Below, in pieces: positions 55,686-64,000 of a DNA stretch of 64,000 bases (position 1 is the stretch's first letter; each line of letters opens with the position of its first letter). Position numbers and translations under genes: made by a program. This DNA comes from Rhizobium sp. AAP43 (GTDB lineage: Bacteria > Pseudomonadota > Alphaproteobacteria > Rhizobiales > Rhizobiaceae), in contig NZ_LJHS01000005.1 of the NCBI RefSeq assembly GCF_001296045.1, forward strand, positions 496,001-560,000, in the 5' to 3' direction. The notes under the pieces are model-generated. The model did no database searches and was not told where the DNA came from. It worked only from the letters and a program-made list of their open reading frames with translations.

Positions 55686-55991
55686 ATGATCCCCGGTGAA
55701 ATCATTGCCGCCAGTGGCGATATAGAACTCAATGCCGGTCTGCCGACCGTGACGCTTGAGGTCTCGAACAGTGGCGACCGACCGGTACAGGTCGGCAGCC
55801 ACTATCATTTCTATGAATCGAATGGTGGTCTGGTCTTTGATCGCGCGCAGGCGCGCGGCATGCGGCTTGATATTCCCGCGGGAACGGCGGTCCGTTTCGA
55901 GCCGGGGCAGACGCGACAGGTGACGCTCATTCCCCTGTCCGGCAAGCGCGAAGTCTATGGCTTCCGTCAGCAGGTCATGGGTGGTCTTTGA
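55686..55991 (+). CDS. ureB: Urease beta subunit UreB
   Basis: A 101-residue structural subunit: [40 protein letters not shown] and [20 protein letters not shown]. Length is normal. It follows the DUF1272 gene at 16 bases. Confidence 0.98.
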   Translation: MIPGEIIAASGDIELNAGLPTVTLEVSNSGDRPVQVGSHYHFYESNGGLVFDRAQARGMRLDIPAGTAVRFEPGQTRQVTLIPLSGKREVYGFRQQVMGGL

Positions 55992-56010
55992 ACATGCGAG
56001 AGGTGGCAGG

Positions 56011-56445
56011 ATGGCCAAGCCGATGACCTGGGGCGCGATCCTCTTTCTGTGCGGCTGCGTGCTCCTCAAGGATGCGCCGGCTTTCAGTGAGGATGTTGCT
56101 GATGTCGACTGCAAGAACCCGGTCACGCAGGCGGACATGAACCAGTGTGCTGCCGAAAGCTATCAGAAGGCCGATGCGGCGTTGAATGCCCAGTGGAGCA
56201 AGACCCGTGCGGTCATGCTGGGCTGGGACAAGAGCGTGCCACCTGCAGACAAGAATGGTGCGGCCAAGCGCATTCTCGATTCCCAGCGCGCCTGGCTTGC
56301 CTATCGGGATGCCAGCTGCGAACTCGAAGCCTATTCGGCGCATGGCGGCAGCATGGAGCCATTGCTGAACATGTCCTGCATGCAGGAGATGACCGAAAAA
56401 CGCGTCGAGGAATTGAAGTCCCTCGCCGAATTCTTCGCGAATTGA
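56011..56445 (+). CDS. LprI-family (DUF1311) secreted protein
   Basis: A 144-residue protein with a signal peptide (WGAILFLCGCVLLKDAPAF). The domain is the LprI/DUF1311 type (CKNPVTQADMNQCAAESYQK; DSQRAWLAYRDASCELEAYS), with conserved cysteines at NQC, SC and SCM. In mycobacteria LprI inhibits lysozyme; here it sits inside the urease operon between ureB and a sialyltransferase-like gene. Start ATG 56011 follows AGAGGTGGCAGG. Its relation to urease is positional. Confidence 0.87.
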   Translation: MAKPMTWGAILFLCGCVLLKDAPAFSEDVADVDCKNPVTQADMNQCAAESYQKADAALNAQWSKTRAVMLGWDKSVPPADKNGAAKRILDSQRAWLAYRDASCELEAYSAHGGSMEPLLNMSCMQEMTEKRVEELKSLAEFFAN

Positions 56446-56453
56446 GGCGCTGA

Positions 56454-57104
56454 ATGGCAAGCGCTCGCCGGATCATGATCGTGGGTAATGGTGACGTCGG
56501 GGCCGAGGCTGCCGCTGTCATCGATGCTGGCGATCTGGTGATCCGGTTCAACGGCAGCCGCAATTTCGGCGCTGCGGGCAAGCGCACCGATGTTGTGGCC
56601 GTTTGCAACACGGGACGGCCCGGCGCGCAGATGCTGGCCGATCCCTTGTGGCGCGACAGCGAAGCGGTCAGTGCCGCCAGGGAAATCTGGTCGATCCGCG
56701 ACCCTGAAAAATTCGCCCGGCTCCAACCGGTTCTTGCTGTGTCGCATCCCGAGCTGGATGACTTTTGCGATGACTACACAATCGGATTTGCGCAGTTTGC
56801 GGCGGCTCGTGACAAGCAGCATCGGGTCATTCCCGGTGCTGTTCACGAGGCACTGGATGCGACGTTGTCCACGTATCGGCCCGCCCCCTATGTCGTGCCG
56901 TCCAGTGGCATGCTGGTGATCCAGGCGCTGCTCAGCGATCCCAAGTTTGATGACGCCCTGTTGGTGCTTGCCGGTTTCGGCCATGGCGGCTGGGAATGGC
57001 ATCCCTTCGATGCAGAACGCCAGTTCGCAGACCATCTCGTTCAGAGCGGCCGGTTGGTCCGGCTCGACACTCTGCTTCAATCCTCCCTTTCCCAAGGAGC
57101 CTGA
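56454..57104 (+). CDS. Urease-operon accessory protein resembling GT29 sialyltransferases
   Basis: The 216-residue protein begins [19 protein letters not shown] and continues [20 protein letters not shown], which resembles the sialyltransferase L-motif (VGNxx...Id..d.ViRfN). Later [16 protein letters not shown] and [15 protein letters not shown] recall the S-motif region. It lies eight bases after the LprI gene and five before ureC. Proteins at this place in Rhizobium are labelled urease operon accessory protein. No signal peptide is seen, so the protein is cytoplasmic and a nucleotide-sugar-dependent role is unproven. Confidence 0.82.
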   Translation: MASARRIMIVGNGDVGAEAAAVIDAGDLVIRFNGSRNFGAAGKRTDVVAVCNTGRPGAQMLADPLWRDSEAVSAAREIWSIRDPEKFARLQPVLAVSHPELDDFCDDYTIGFAQFAAARDKQHRVIPGAVHEALDATLSTYRPAPYVVPSSGMLVIQALLSDPKFDDALLVLAGFGHGGWEWHPFDAERQFADHLVQSGRLVRLDTLLQSSLSQGA

Positions 57105-57108
57105 TCCC

Positions 57109-58821
57109 ATGTCCTACAAGATGTCCCGCGCGGCCTATGCCTCGATGTTCGGCCCGACCACCGGCGACAAGGTGCGACTTGCCGATACGGAGCTTTTTGT
57201 CGAGGTGGAGAAGGATTTCACCACCTATGGCGAAGAGGTGAAGTTCGGCGGCGGCAAGGTCATCCGAGACGGCATGGGGCAGAGCCAGGTCACGCGGGCC
57301 AATGGCGCTGTTGACACCGTCATCACCAACGCGCTGATCATCGATCACTGGGGTATCGTCAAGGCCGATATCGGCCTCAAGGACGGCCGCATCGTTGCCA
57401 TCGGCAAGGCCGGCAATCCGGATACGCAGCCGGGCGTCAACATCATCGTCGGTCCCGGCACGGAAGCGATTGCGGGCGAAGGCAAGATCGTCACTGCCGG
57501 CGGCATGGATGCGCATATCCATTTCATCTGCCCGCAGCAGATCGAAGAAGCGCTGATGTCCGGCCTCACCACCATGCTTGGCGGCGGCACAGGACCGGCG
57601 CATGGCACACTCGCCACCACCTGCACACCCGGCCCCTGGCACATTGCCCGAATGATCGAAGCGGCAGATGCCTTCCCGATGAACCTTGCCTTTGCAGGCA
57701 AGGGCAATGCCTCGCTGCCGGGAGCGCTTGAGGAAATGGTGCTTGGCGGAGCGACCTCCCTCAAGCTGCATGAAGACTGGGGTACGACACCAGGCGCCAT
57801 CGACTGCTGCCTGTCGGTTGCCGATCAATACGACGTGCAGGTCATGATCCATACGGATACGCTGAACGAGAGCGGCTTTGTCGAGGATACAATCGGCGCC
57901 ATCAGGGGCCGGACTATCCACGCCTTCCACACGGAAGGGGCGGGCGGTGGTCACGCGCCTGACATCATCAAGATCTGCGGCCAACTCAATGTCATCCCGT
58001 CCTCGACCAATCCGACACGGCCTTACACGGTCAATACGATTGCGGAGCATCTGGACATGTTGATGGTCTGCCATCACCTGTCCTCGTCGATCCCGGAAGA
58101 CATTGCCTTTGCCGAAAGCCGCATTCGCAAGGAAACGATTGCGGCGGAAGACATCCTGCATGATATCGGTGCCTTCTCGATCATTTCGTCCGACAGCCAG
58201 GCCATGGGCCGCGTTGGCGAAGTGGCGATCCGTACCTGGCAGACGGCGGACAAGATGAAGCGTCAGCGCGGGGCCTTGCCGCAGGAAACCGGCAATAACG
58301 ACAATTTCCGCGTCAAGCGCTATATCGCCAAATACACGATCAACCCGGCGATTGCCCATGGTCTGTCCCATGAGATCGGCTCCGTCGAAATCGGCAAACG
58401 TGCCGACCTCGTCATCTGGAACCCGGCCTTCTTCGGCGTGAAGCCGGATATGGTGCTGCTCGGCGGCATGATTGCAGCGGCCCCGATGGGTGATCCGAAT
58501 GCCTCGATCCCGACGCCGCAGCCGGTGCATTACCGCCCGATGTTCGGATCCTTCGGCAAGGCCCGCACCAATACCTCCGTTACCTTTGTCAGCCAAGCCG
58601 CACTTGATGCGGGGCTTTCCAGTCGCTTGGGCACCGCAAAGCAGATGGTTGCGGTCAAGAACACGCGTGGCGGAATTTCGAAGAAGTCGATGATCCACAA
58701 TGACTTGACGCCGCATATTGAAGTTGATCCGGAAACCTATGAAGTTCGCGCAGATGGTGAACTGCTGACCTGCGAACCGGCGACAAAGCTGCCGATGGCG
58801 CAGCGCTACTTCCTGTTCTGA
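57109..58821 (+). CDS. ureC: Urease alpha subunit UreC
   Basis: The 570-residue catalytic subunit hydrolyses urea to ammonia and carbamate at a dinickel centre. Expected ligands are seen: His136 and His138 ([11 protein letters not shown]), carbamylated Lys219 ([12 protein letters not shown]), His248 ([11 protein letters not shown]), His274 ([15 protein letters not shown]) and Asp in [11 protein letters not shown]; the flap histidine is in MVCHHLS. ATG 57109 is preceded by AAGGAG and gives the standard length; a frame from 56947 overlaps the previous gene. Confidence 0.98.
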   Translation: MSYKMSRAAYASMFGPTTGDKVRLADTELFVEVEKDFTTYGEEVKFGGGKVIRDGMGQSQVTRANGAVDTVITNALIIDHWGIVKADIGLKDGRIVAIGKAGNPDTQPGVNIIVGPGTEAIAGEGKIVTAGGMDAHIHFICPQQIEEALMSGLTTMLGGGTGPAHGTLATTCTPGPWHIARMIEAADAFPMNLAFAGKGNASLPGALEEMVLGGATSLKLHEDWGTTPGAIDCCLSVADQYDVQVMIHTDTLNESGFVEDTIGAIRGRTIHAFHTEGAGGGHAPDIIKICGQLNVIPSSTNPTRPYTVNTIAEHLDMLMVCHHLSSSIPEDIAFAESRIRKETIAAEDILHDIGAFSIISSDSQAMGRVGEVAIRTWQTADKMKRQRGALPQETGNNDNFRVKRYIAKYTINPAIAHGLSHEIGSVEIGKRADLVIWNPAFFGVKPDMVLLGGMIAAAPMGDPNASIPTPQPVHYRPMFGSFGKARTNTSVTFVSQAALDAGLSSRLGTAKQMVAVKNTRGGISKKSMIHNDLTPHIEVDPETYEVRADGELLTCEPATKLPMAQRYFLF

Positions 58822-58826
58822 ACGGG

Positions 58827-59498
58827 TTGGGGCGCGTTCTGCGTTGGATGGCCGGCGGTGTCGCCGGCCTCATGGTTCTGGTTTGCCTCGGCGTGCTCCT
58901 GCCGCGCCCAGTCTTTGTGCCGGTTGATGATACAGCCCCCCTTTCGCGCAAGATCCTCATTCTTTCCAATCCGATCCATACCGATATCGCGCTTCCGCTT
59001 GATGCAGAGGTGCGTGCCGCCTTTGCCGATCTTGCCGGTGATGGTCTTCCGCTGGATGCGCCCGATGCCGCTTATCTCGTGATCGGCTGGGGCGGGCGGT
59101 CCTTCTATCTGGAAACGCCGCAATGGGCGGATCTGAAGCCGCTGCCGGTGTTTCGCTCGCTCACCGTCGACTGGGCTGTCATGCATGTCGATATCGCGGC
59201 GGCGATCTCGCTCGATCACCCGCAGGTGCGGGCCTTGGAGATCAGCGAAGACGGGCATCGGCGCCTGCTGGCCGCGATCCGGGAGAGTTTCACCCGAAAG
59301 GAAGGACTGCCGCTGGTGATCGAAGGTGCGGGCTACGGGGCCGTTGATCGATTTTATGAGGCGGAAGGGGCCTTCAATGCGCTGATCGGCTGCAACACGT
59401 GGACGGCGGCCATGTTACGCGTTGCAGGCGTCACCACCGGATTCTGGACGCCTATGCCGCAACTGCTCGACCTCTCGCTCGACCTGCACGATCAATAG
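58827..59498 (+). CDS. DUF2459/TIGR02117-family protein
   Basis: The 223-residue product has one N-terminal hydrophobic helix (GVAGLMVLVCLGVLLPRPVF) and a domain seen in the TIGR02117 family (ILILSNPIHTDIALPLDAEV; YLVIGWGGRSFYLETPQWAD; NALIGCNTWTAAMLRVAG). A conserved cysteine (GCNTW) and histidine (NPIHTD) could form a thiol hydrolase site. It starts at a TTG six bases after ureC; an ATG at 58848 would remove seven residues. Proteins of this family are frequent in rhizobial urease operons, function not known. Confidence 0.86.
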   Translation: MGRVLRWMAGGVAGLMVLVCLGVLLPRPVFVPVDDTAPLSRKILILSNPIHTDIALPLDAEVRAAFADLAGDGLPLDAPDAAYLVIGWGGRSFYLETPQWADLKPLPVFRSLTVDWAVMHVDIAAAISLDHPQVRALEISEDGHRRLLAAIRESFTRKEGLPLVIEGAGYGAVDRFYEAEGAFNALIGCNTWTAAMLRVAGVTTGFWTPMPQLLDLSLDLHDQ

Positions 59499-59717
59499 AT
59501 CAACCCGATCGCTCCTGCGGTCCAACCCTCACGGCATGTCCGGTTTCTGTGCCGACCAGCCTGTACGTTGTTGCATTTTATCAAGTCAGGTGAGGTGGTT
59601 TTGGACCAATTTCGGGTGGCTTCAAATCATCTGTGATTCCGACCTCAGTTTAACGAATGCGTTAAGGATTGGCGAAGGCTTGACCCTTAAGCCGGAAGCG
59701 CACTCAGGAGAAATTTC

Positions 59718-60560
59718 GTGGCGTTCGGACGGATTTGGATGGCGCTGAAAGTCGAGCCACGGGCCTTTGACAGCCCGGCGGCGATCTGGCGCGTCGCCCT
59801 TAAAGTTGGTTTCCGTGCGGTCATCCTCGGCTGTCTTTCGGCGCTGGTCATCTTGCCGGCGCTCTATTGGGTCGGCCTCCTGCAATCCCCGCTCGTGGAA
59901 GTGGTTACGTTGACAGTCGTGCTTTCCTGGCTGTTTGCCGGCGTCATGTCGGGCGCCTGCGCGCTGTCGATGGGCGAGATGATCCGCGATCTTGCCCAGT
60001 CGCGCGCTGAATTCGAACGCCTTAGCCGAACGGATACGCTGTCGGGGCTGGCGAATCGGCGTGCCTTTAACGAAGCGCTGGCCGAGGCCTATGAAGATGC
60101 GTCGCTGGCGATCCTGGATGTGGACCGCTTCAAGGCGATTAATGATCGCTTCGGACATCAGGCCGGAGACGAGGTTATCCGAGACGTTGCCGGTATTTTG
60201 CGCGGCGTCGTGGGCGACCGGGGACTTGTGGCCCGGCTCGGCGGTGAAGAATTTGGTCTCATCCTCACAGGTGGTGGTCTTGCGCAGCGACTCGCCCTTG
60301 TCGAGCGCGCCCGTAACATGGTCTCGGCGCAGAACCTGCGGGCGGCCGGTGTCGGCCTGACGGTCACCGTCTCGGCGGGTGTTGCGGAATTCTATCCGGG
60401 TCAGCGATCGGAACTTGTCTATGCACGTGCCGACAGGGCGCTGTACCAGGCCAAGGACGAAGGGCGGAACCGGGTGGTGCATGAGCAAAGCCTTCCGCTT
60501 TCGGAGCGCGATCTTGCCCGGTCTCCACAGGGAGACGATCTCGTTTTCGGTGGGATGTAG
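59718..60560 (+). CDS. Membrane-bound GGDEF diguanylate cyclase
   Basis: A 280-residue protein with two N-terminal helices (AVILGCLSALVILPALYWVG; VVTLTVVLSWLFAGVMSGAC), then a GGDEF domain: LSRTDTLSGLANRRAFNE, ILDVDRFKAINDRFGHQAGD and the active-site LGGEEFGLIL (GGEEF is the catalytic form). The residues needed for c-di-GMP synthesis are present; no I-site RxxD is clearly seen upstream. The GTG at 59718 has an AGGAGAAA ribosome site. It interrupts the urease operon between TIGR02117 and ureE with a 219-base gap before it. Confidence 0.92.
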   Translation: MAFGRIWMALKVEPRAFDSPAAIWRVALKVGFRAVILGCLSALVILPALYWVGLLQSPLVEVVTLTVVLSWLFAGVMSGACALSMGEMIRDLAQSRAEFERLSRTDTLSGLANRRAFNEALAEAYEDASLAILDVDRFKAINDRFGHQAGDEVIRDVAGILRGVVGDRGLVARLGGEEFGLILTGGGLAQRLALVERARNMVSAQNLRAAGVGLTVTVSAGVAEFYPGQRSELVYARADRALYQAKDEGRNRVVHEQSLPLSERDLARSPQGDDLVFGGM

Positions 60561-60638
60561 CCAGCCGGAGCAAGAACGACCTTGCGACCTGCCTCATCCT
60601 TATGCATGGTTTAAAAAACAGCCATTGCCGGAGAGATC

Positions 60639-61106
60639 ATGCTGCGTGCCACTGCCTTTCATCCTGCCGGGTCGTTCAGCGACCCGCCGCGTGGCACTGT
60701 TGTCCTTGCGCATGATGCGCGGCATTTGCGCCGCAAGCTGCTTCATCTCGATGATGGCGAAATGGTCATGCTGGATCTCAAGGAACCAGTCCTGTTTTCC
60801 CACGGTGATCGGCTGCTGCTCGAAGACGGGGATACGATCGAAATCCGTGCGGCCGAGGAGCGCCTGTTCGAAGTGTTGGCGAAGAACGGCCTGCATCTGA
60901 TCGAGCTAGCCTGGCATCTCGGCAACCGCCATCTGCCGGCGCAGATCGAAGAGACTCGCATCCTGATCCTTCGGGACCACGTCATCCGCGACATGCTCAC
61001 CGGCCTCGGTGCAGACGTGAACGAGGTGATCGAGCCCTTCCAGCCTGTGCGCGGGGCCTATCACGCCCATGGCAATGGAAGCGGGCATGCCCACGGCCAT
61101 GGCTGA
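60639..61106 (+). CDS. ureE: Urease accessory nickel-binding protein UreE
   Basis: The 155-residue nickel chaperone has an N-terminal peptide-binding domain and a metal-binding C-terminal domain ([40 protein letters not shown]). The tail is histidine-rich ([17 protein letters not shown]), typical of nickel storage. It overlaps the proposed ureF start by eight bases. Confidence 0.95.
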   Translation: MLRATAFHPAGSFSDPPRGTVVLAHDARHLRRKLLHLDDGEMVMLDLKEPVLFSHGDRLLLEDGDTIEIRAAEERLFEVLAKNGLHLIELAWHLGNRHLPAQIEETRILILRDHVIRDMLTGLGADVNEVIEPFQPVRGAYHAHGNGSGHAHGHG

Positions 61107-61785
61107 GAGTGTGATGCCTTCGTCCGGCCAGAGGCAGGCGCTCCTGCGACTGCTGGCCTGGCTGTCGCCGGCCTTCCCGATTGGCGCCTTCAGCTATTCG
61201 GCCGGGCTCGAAAGTGCTGTTGTCGAGGGGCACATCGCCGATGGCAGTGGGCTTTCGGCCTGGATGCGTCTGCTCTTGCGTGACGGGGGCTTGCGCAATG
61301 ACGCCATCCTGCTCATCGAGGCTCATCGGCGGCAAAGCGCCGGTGGTGAGCTGACCGACTTGCTGGAAATGGCGTCTGCCCTTGCCGGTTCCATGGAGCG
61401 CTATCAGGAAAGCACCCGGCTTGGCGAGGCTTTCGTCAAGGCGGCATCCGCCTGGCCGCATCCGGTGCTGCAAAGACTGAATGGCCCCGTTGCCTATAGC
61501 GTGGTGGTCGGCGCTATCGCGGCCGCCCATGGGGTCGATGCGGGCGATACAGTTTCGGCCTTCCTCCATGCGCAGGTGCAGCAGGCGATCTCTGTTGGCA
61601 TCCGTCTTGGCTTGATCGGCCAGACGGCGGGCCTCGAGCTTCTGGCGGGGCTCGAAGGCGAGGTGCTTGATATCGCGTTGGAGATGCAGAGCCTAGGCCT
61701 AGACGATCTGGGCTCTGCCTCGATCATTGCCGAAACGCTCTCCATGCGTCACGAGGCGCAGTATTCGCGCTTGTTCCAATCCTGA
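61099..61785 (+). CDS. ureF: Urease accessory protein UreF
   Basis: The all-helical UreF, part of the UreDFG nickel-insertion complex, shows [40 protein letters not shown] and [18 protein letters not shown]. Three starts are in frame: 61069, 61099 and 61114. 61099 gives 228 residues and overlaps the ureE stop as ATGGCTGA; 61114 has GAGAG nearby. I keep 61099 as the compromise. Confidence 0.92.
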   Translation: MAESVMPSSGQRQALLRLLAWLSPAFPIGAFSYSAGLESAVVEGHIADGSGLSAWMRLLLRDGGLRNDAILLIEAHRRQSAGGELTDLLEMASALAGSMERYQESTRLGEAFVKAASAWPHPVLQRLNGPVAYSVVVGAIAAAHGVDAGDTVSAFLHAQVQQAISVGIRLGLIGQTAGLELLAGLEGEVLDIALEMQSLGLDDLGSASIIAETLSMRHEAQYSRLFQS

Positions 61786-61819
61786 GGCATTTGCCTGGTT
61801 CGATAAGAGGAAACACCTG

Positions 61820-62431
61820 ATGAGATCTCAGAACGGGCCCTTGCGGGTCGGCATCGGCGGGCCGGTGGGCTCCGGCAAGACGGCGTTGACGGAAAAGCTC
61901 TGCAAGGCGATGCGCGACGACTACTCGATCGCCGTCGTCACCAACGACATCTACACACGGGAGGATGCCGACGCGCTCATTCGCATGCAGGCGCTGTCGT
62001 CGGACCGGGTTGTCGGCGTTGAAACCGGCGGCTGCCCCCATACGGCCATTCGGGAAGACGCCTCGATCAATCTGAGGGCCATTGCCGATCTCAATCAGCG
62101 CATTCCGGATCTCGACATTGTCTTCATCGAATCGGGTGGAGACAATCTCGCGGCGACCTTCTCGCCTGATCTCGCCGATATCACGCTCTATGTTATCTCG
62201 GTCTGCCAGGGCGAGGAAATCCCGCGTAAGGGTGGGCCTGGCATTACGCGCTCCGACTTGCTGGTGATCAACAAGAAGGATCTTGCGCCGCATGTCGGTG
62301 TCGATCTTACCGTCATGGAGCGGGATGCGGATCGGATGCGCCAGACGCGCCCCTTTGTCTTCACCGATCTGAAGCGCGGCGATGGCGTGGCAGAGATTGT
62401 CGCCTATCTCCAGGAGAGCGGCGGGCTCTGA
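61820..62431 (+). CDS. ureG: Urease accessory GTPase UreG
   Basis: The 203-residue SIMIBI-class GTPase drives nickel insertion. The P-loop is [12 protein letters not shown], with [18 protein letters not shown] (the nickel-binding Cys-Pro-His), [19 protein letters not shown] and [13 protein letters not shown] for guanine binding. ATG 61820 follows AAGAGGAAACACCTG; the frame extends to 61727 without need. It is the last gene of the urease operon. Confidence 0.97.
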   Translation: MRSQNGPLRVGIGGPVGSGKTALTEKLCKAMRDDYSIAVVTNDIYTREDADALIRMQALSSDRVVGVETGGCPHTAIREDASINLRAIADLNQRIPDLDIVFIESGGDNLAATFSPDLADITLYVISVCQGEEIPRKGGPGITRSDLLVINKKDLAPHVGVDLTVMERDADRMRQTRPFVFTDLKRGDGVAEIVAYLQESGGL

Positions 62432-62437
62432 GGACAT

Positions 62438-62461
62438 GGCGAGTGGCTCAAACCGCTCGCC
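62438..62461. terminator. Hairpin between convergent ureG and crp-like gene
   Basis: Stem GGCGAGTGG/CCGCTCGCC (9 pairs, one G-T) with a 6-base loop, seven bases past ureG. No T-run, so termination would be partial. Confidence 0.5.
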
Positions 62462-62466
62462 GATAC

Positions 62467-63258
62467 CTAGATCTGTTTCAGTGCGCTGACATCGGTGACA
62501 TGGATGCTGCGGCCGCGGACGCTGACGCCGATACGTTTCAACGATGAAAAGGCGCGCGACAGTGCTTCCGGTGCAAGGCCAAGTTTTCCGGCCAGCAGGC
62601 TTTTCTGGAAAGGCAGCCGGATCGAGGCAGGGCCGTCCTGCACATTGCAGGCAGCGAGCAGATAGCTTGCAACCCTTTGTGGTGCGGTCTGCAGGCGATC
62701 GTTGGCGATGCAGTCCATCGTGTCCAGCAGATGATTGGACAAGCAGCGGATGACAGCTTTGGCGACATCAGGCTGCACTTCCGCCAGTTGGCGTACGCGC
62801 TGAAGGTCGAAACGCGCCAGCGTTACCGGCTCGGCCGCCTGTGCGTTGTAGAGATAGGTATCGCCGAGGGCGAGCAGGCATTCTGCAAAGGTGTCTCCCG
62901 GACCGCAAATGCGGATGTCGGCTTCGCGACCGTCCTTGTTCAGGCGGTATAGCCTCACATAGCCAACGAGCACACTGTAGAAAAACTCCGCGTGTTCACC
63001 CTCGCGAAACAGCACGTCCCGCGCCTCGAAATTGGCGACGGTGACGATCTCCATCATTGCGGGCATGGCCGTCGGGCCCATCTGGGCCAGAAACGACGAA
63101 CGCAGCAGTGTGGTCTTGTCTCGCGTGTTCAGTCTCAAGATCTTGTTCACGGTTTCCCGGCTCCCCATCCATGGACGCTGAGTGATGCGATTGAGCTGTG
63201 TCACCAGTCGGTTCGATCCTTTCAGCTCTTGAAGCATAAGATGGGTCAGGCAATGCAT
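62467..63258 (-). CDS. Crp/Fnr-family transcriptional regulator
   Basis: Up to 263 residues. A cyclic-nucleotide-binding-like sensor domain begins near LLRSSFLAQMGPT and includes ARDVLFREGEHAEFFYSVL and DIRICGPGDTFAECLLALGD. A winged helix-turn-helix follows (FQKSLLAGKLGLAPEALSRA; FSSLKRIGVSVRG). There is no N-terminal cysteine cluster of the Fnr type, so it does not look like an iron-sulfur oxygen sensor; NnrR/DNR-like heme or nitric-oxide sensing is one option. The start is uncertain: ATG 63258 has no ribosome site and is only 3 bases from a perfect FNR box, whereas ATG 63168 or GTG 63204 are later choices that fit a promoter there. Confidence 0.88.
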   Translation of the reverse strand: MHCLTHLMLQELKGSNRLVTQLNRITQRPWMGSRETVNKILRLNTRDKTTLLRSSFLAQMGPTAMPAMMEIVTVANFEARDVLFREGEHAEFFYSVLVGYVRLYRLNKDGREADIRICGPGDTFAECLLALGDTYLYNAQAAEPVTLARFDLQRVRQLAEVQPDVAKAVIRCLSNHLLDTMDCIANDRLQTAPQRVASYLLAACNVQDGPASIRLPFQKSLLAGKLGLAPEALSRAFSSLKRIGVSVRGRSIHVTDVSALKQI

Positions 63259-63260
63259 GT

Positions 63261-63274
63261 TTGATCGAAATCAA
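63261..63274 (-). promoter_or_regulatory. Perfect FNR-type box upstream of the Crp/Fnr gene
   Basis: TTGAT-CGAA-ATCAA matches the FNR/Anr/FixK consensus exactly. It is three bases before the ATG at 63258. If it acts at position -41.5, transcription would start near 63226, so the real start codon would lie downstream of 63226. Regulation by itself or another FNR-type factor is inferred. Confidence 0.75.
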
Positions 63275-63326
63275 TCGACGCTCAAATGTTTGTCAGCATT
63301 TGCTGAAATGGCCAGGCACACATGAC

Positions 63327-63356
63327 AACGGGCACATCGCGTCCGATGTGCCCGTT
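63327..63356 (-). terminator. Hairpin after the outer-membrane protein gene
   Basis: Twelve-base-pair stem AACGGGCACATC/GATGTGCCCGTT with a 6-base loop, 25 bases beyond the stop of the porin-like gene. It has no T-run on the minus strand, so it may act as a stability hairpin. Confidence 0.6.
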
Positions 63357-63380
63357 TAAGGTCGCAGATTATGCGTGTGA

Positions 63381-64000
63381 TCAGAACTTGACGCCCAGGC
63401 CGACCTTGATCGCGTGCTGGGTCAGATCCGCATCGGCAACTGCACCGCCGAAATTGAGATCCTTGCTGCCAAAGTCGTTGTAGCGATAGTCGAGGCGCCC
63501 GAAGATCCGGTCGGTGACCGCATAGTCGACGCCGGCGCCGACGGTGTAACCGTGGAAGGTTTCGGTCGCGCTGCCGACGCCCGCGATGCTGGCCTCGGCA
63601 TGGGCCGCCGCATAACCGGCGGCAACGTAAATCAGAGCGCGGTCGGCTGCATAGCCGAGGCGTCCGCGAACGGAGCCTTGCCAGTCGGTTTTGCCTTCGA
63701 CGGCACCCATGGCTGACGTCAGTTGCTCGTCATTCCAGTTGTAATCGAGGTCGCCGTCGAGGCCGAGCACGACATTGTTGGAGAACTGCTTGTTGTAGCC
63801 AACGAACAGACCGAGGGCAGGGCCATCGAAGTTTGCGTCGAGAGGGTCGAGGCCAGTCGTTTCGAAATGCCCGTCAAGCCAGCTATGACCAGCCTGGACG
63901 CCAACGTAGCCGCCGGTCCAGTCGAATCCGGCAGCGGCCGTGTCTGCCGCGACGGGCGGAGCGGGATCTGCGGTGACCGCGTCAGCGGCCATGGCCGTGC
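63381..64000 (-). CDS. Outer-membrane beta-barrel protein (Omp25/Omp31-like), N-terminus cut off
   Basis: The frame runs from the window edge to a stop at 63381. The edge holds the end of a signal peptide (TAMA-ADAV). The mature part shows alternating strands and ends in a C-terminal Phe (AIKVGLGVKF), the outer-membrane insertion signal. Barrel segments include FDWTGGYVGVQAGHSWLDGH, GLFVGYNKQFSNNVVLGLDG and VGAGVDYAVTDRIFGRLDYR, as in the Omp25/Omp31 and opacity-type porin family of Brucella and rhizobia. About 205 residues are present; the first 20 or so are outside. It lies upstream of the Crp-like gene on the same strand. Confidence 0.9.
   Translation of the reverse strand, partial: TAMAADAVTADPAPPVAADTAAAGFDWTGGYVGVQAGHSWLDGHFETTGLDPLDANFDGPALGLFVGYNKQFSNNVVLGLDGDLDYNWNDEQLTSAMGAVEGKTDWQGSVRGRLGYAADRALIYVAAGYAAAHAEASIAGVGSATETFHGYTVGAGVDYAVTDRIFGRLDYRYNDFGSKDLNFGGAVADADLTQHAIKVGLGVKF

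Overview
The window reads as chromosomal DNA of an alphaproteobacterium in the order Hyphomicrobiales, most likely family Rhizobiaceae (Rhizobium/Agrobacterium-like). Reasons: the cell-cycle set chpT, ctrA and sciP, an alphaproteobacterial rpoH beside an rluD-type gene, an eipA/DUF1134 gene, a urtABCDE-ureDABC-EFG layout, a bphO-bphP pair with an HWE-type kinase, mosaic palindromic intergenic elements, and high-GC codon use throughout. No rRNA, tRNA, CRISPR array or intact insertion sequence was seen.

Layout. 1-11.7 kb: a partial DMT permease, purA, a large single-pass envelope protein, an ABC exporter, rpoH, a second DMT permease, rluD, a small membrane protein, a TrmH methyltransferase and a coiled-coil membrane protein. 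11.8-17.9 kb: a CtrA neighbourhood with eipA, chpT, a degenerate receiver protein, ctrA, fliJ, a GNAT protein, a PqiA-like protein, sciP and a solo LuxR-type regulator. The intergenic DNA there carries candidate CtrA boxes and a dense cluster of GANTC (CcrM) sites. 17.9-30.4 kb: a lone DUF2793 protein, cysQ, then one-carbon catabolism: soxBDAG (tetrameric sarcosine oxidase), an unrecognised gene, a metallophosphoesterase and a dimethylglycine/sarcosine dehydrogenase-like enzyme. 30.7-36.3 kb: a branched-chain amino acid ABC transporter (livHMGF, a small membrane protein and a binding protein). 36.4-40.8 kb: a two-component pair whose sensor is a permease-like protein fused to a hybrid histidine kinase. 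40.8-46.9 kb: an accessory block with a nonsense-broken DUF5680 gene, a DUF1194 protein with a ruined MIDAS motif, a winged-helix regulator and bphP-bphO. 47.1-62.4 kb: a urea module of urtABCDE, a PHB-depolymerase-like esterase and the urease operon ureD-A-B-C-E-F-G with several embedded non-urease genes. 62.5-64 kb: a Crp/Fnr regulator with a perfect FNR-type box at its 5' end, and a truncated outer-membrane beta-barrel gene.

How it works together. Urea is imported by UrtABCDE and hydrolysed by nickel urease, while sarcosine and methylated glycines are stripped of C1 units by SoxBDAG and the 808-residue dehydrogenase; both feed nitrogen and carbon metabolism. Signalling genes are abundant: the CtrA phosphorelay, the permease-kinase pair, the phytochrome, a GGDEF protein and a Crp/Fnr protein. 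The candidates I judge most novel are the permease-fused kinase with a cysteine-rich linker, the sialyltransferase-like gene inside the urease operon, the DUF1194/winged-helix pair, and the regulatory DNA around ctrA, eipA and sciP.
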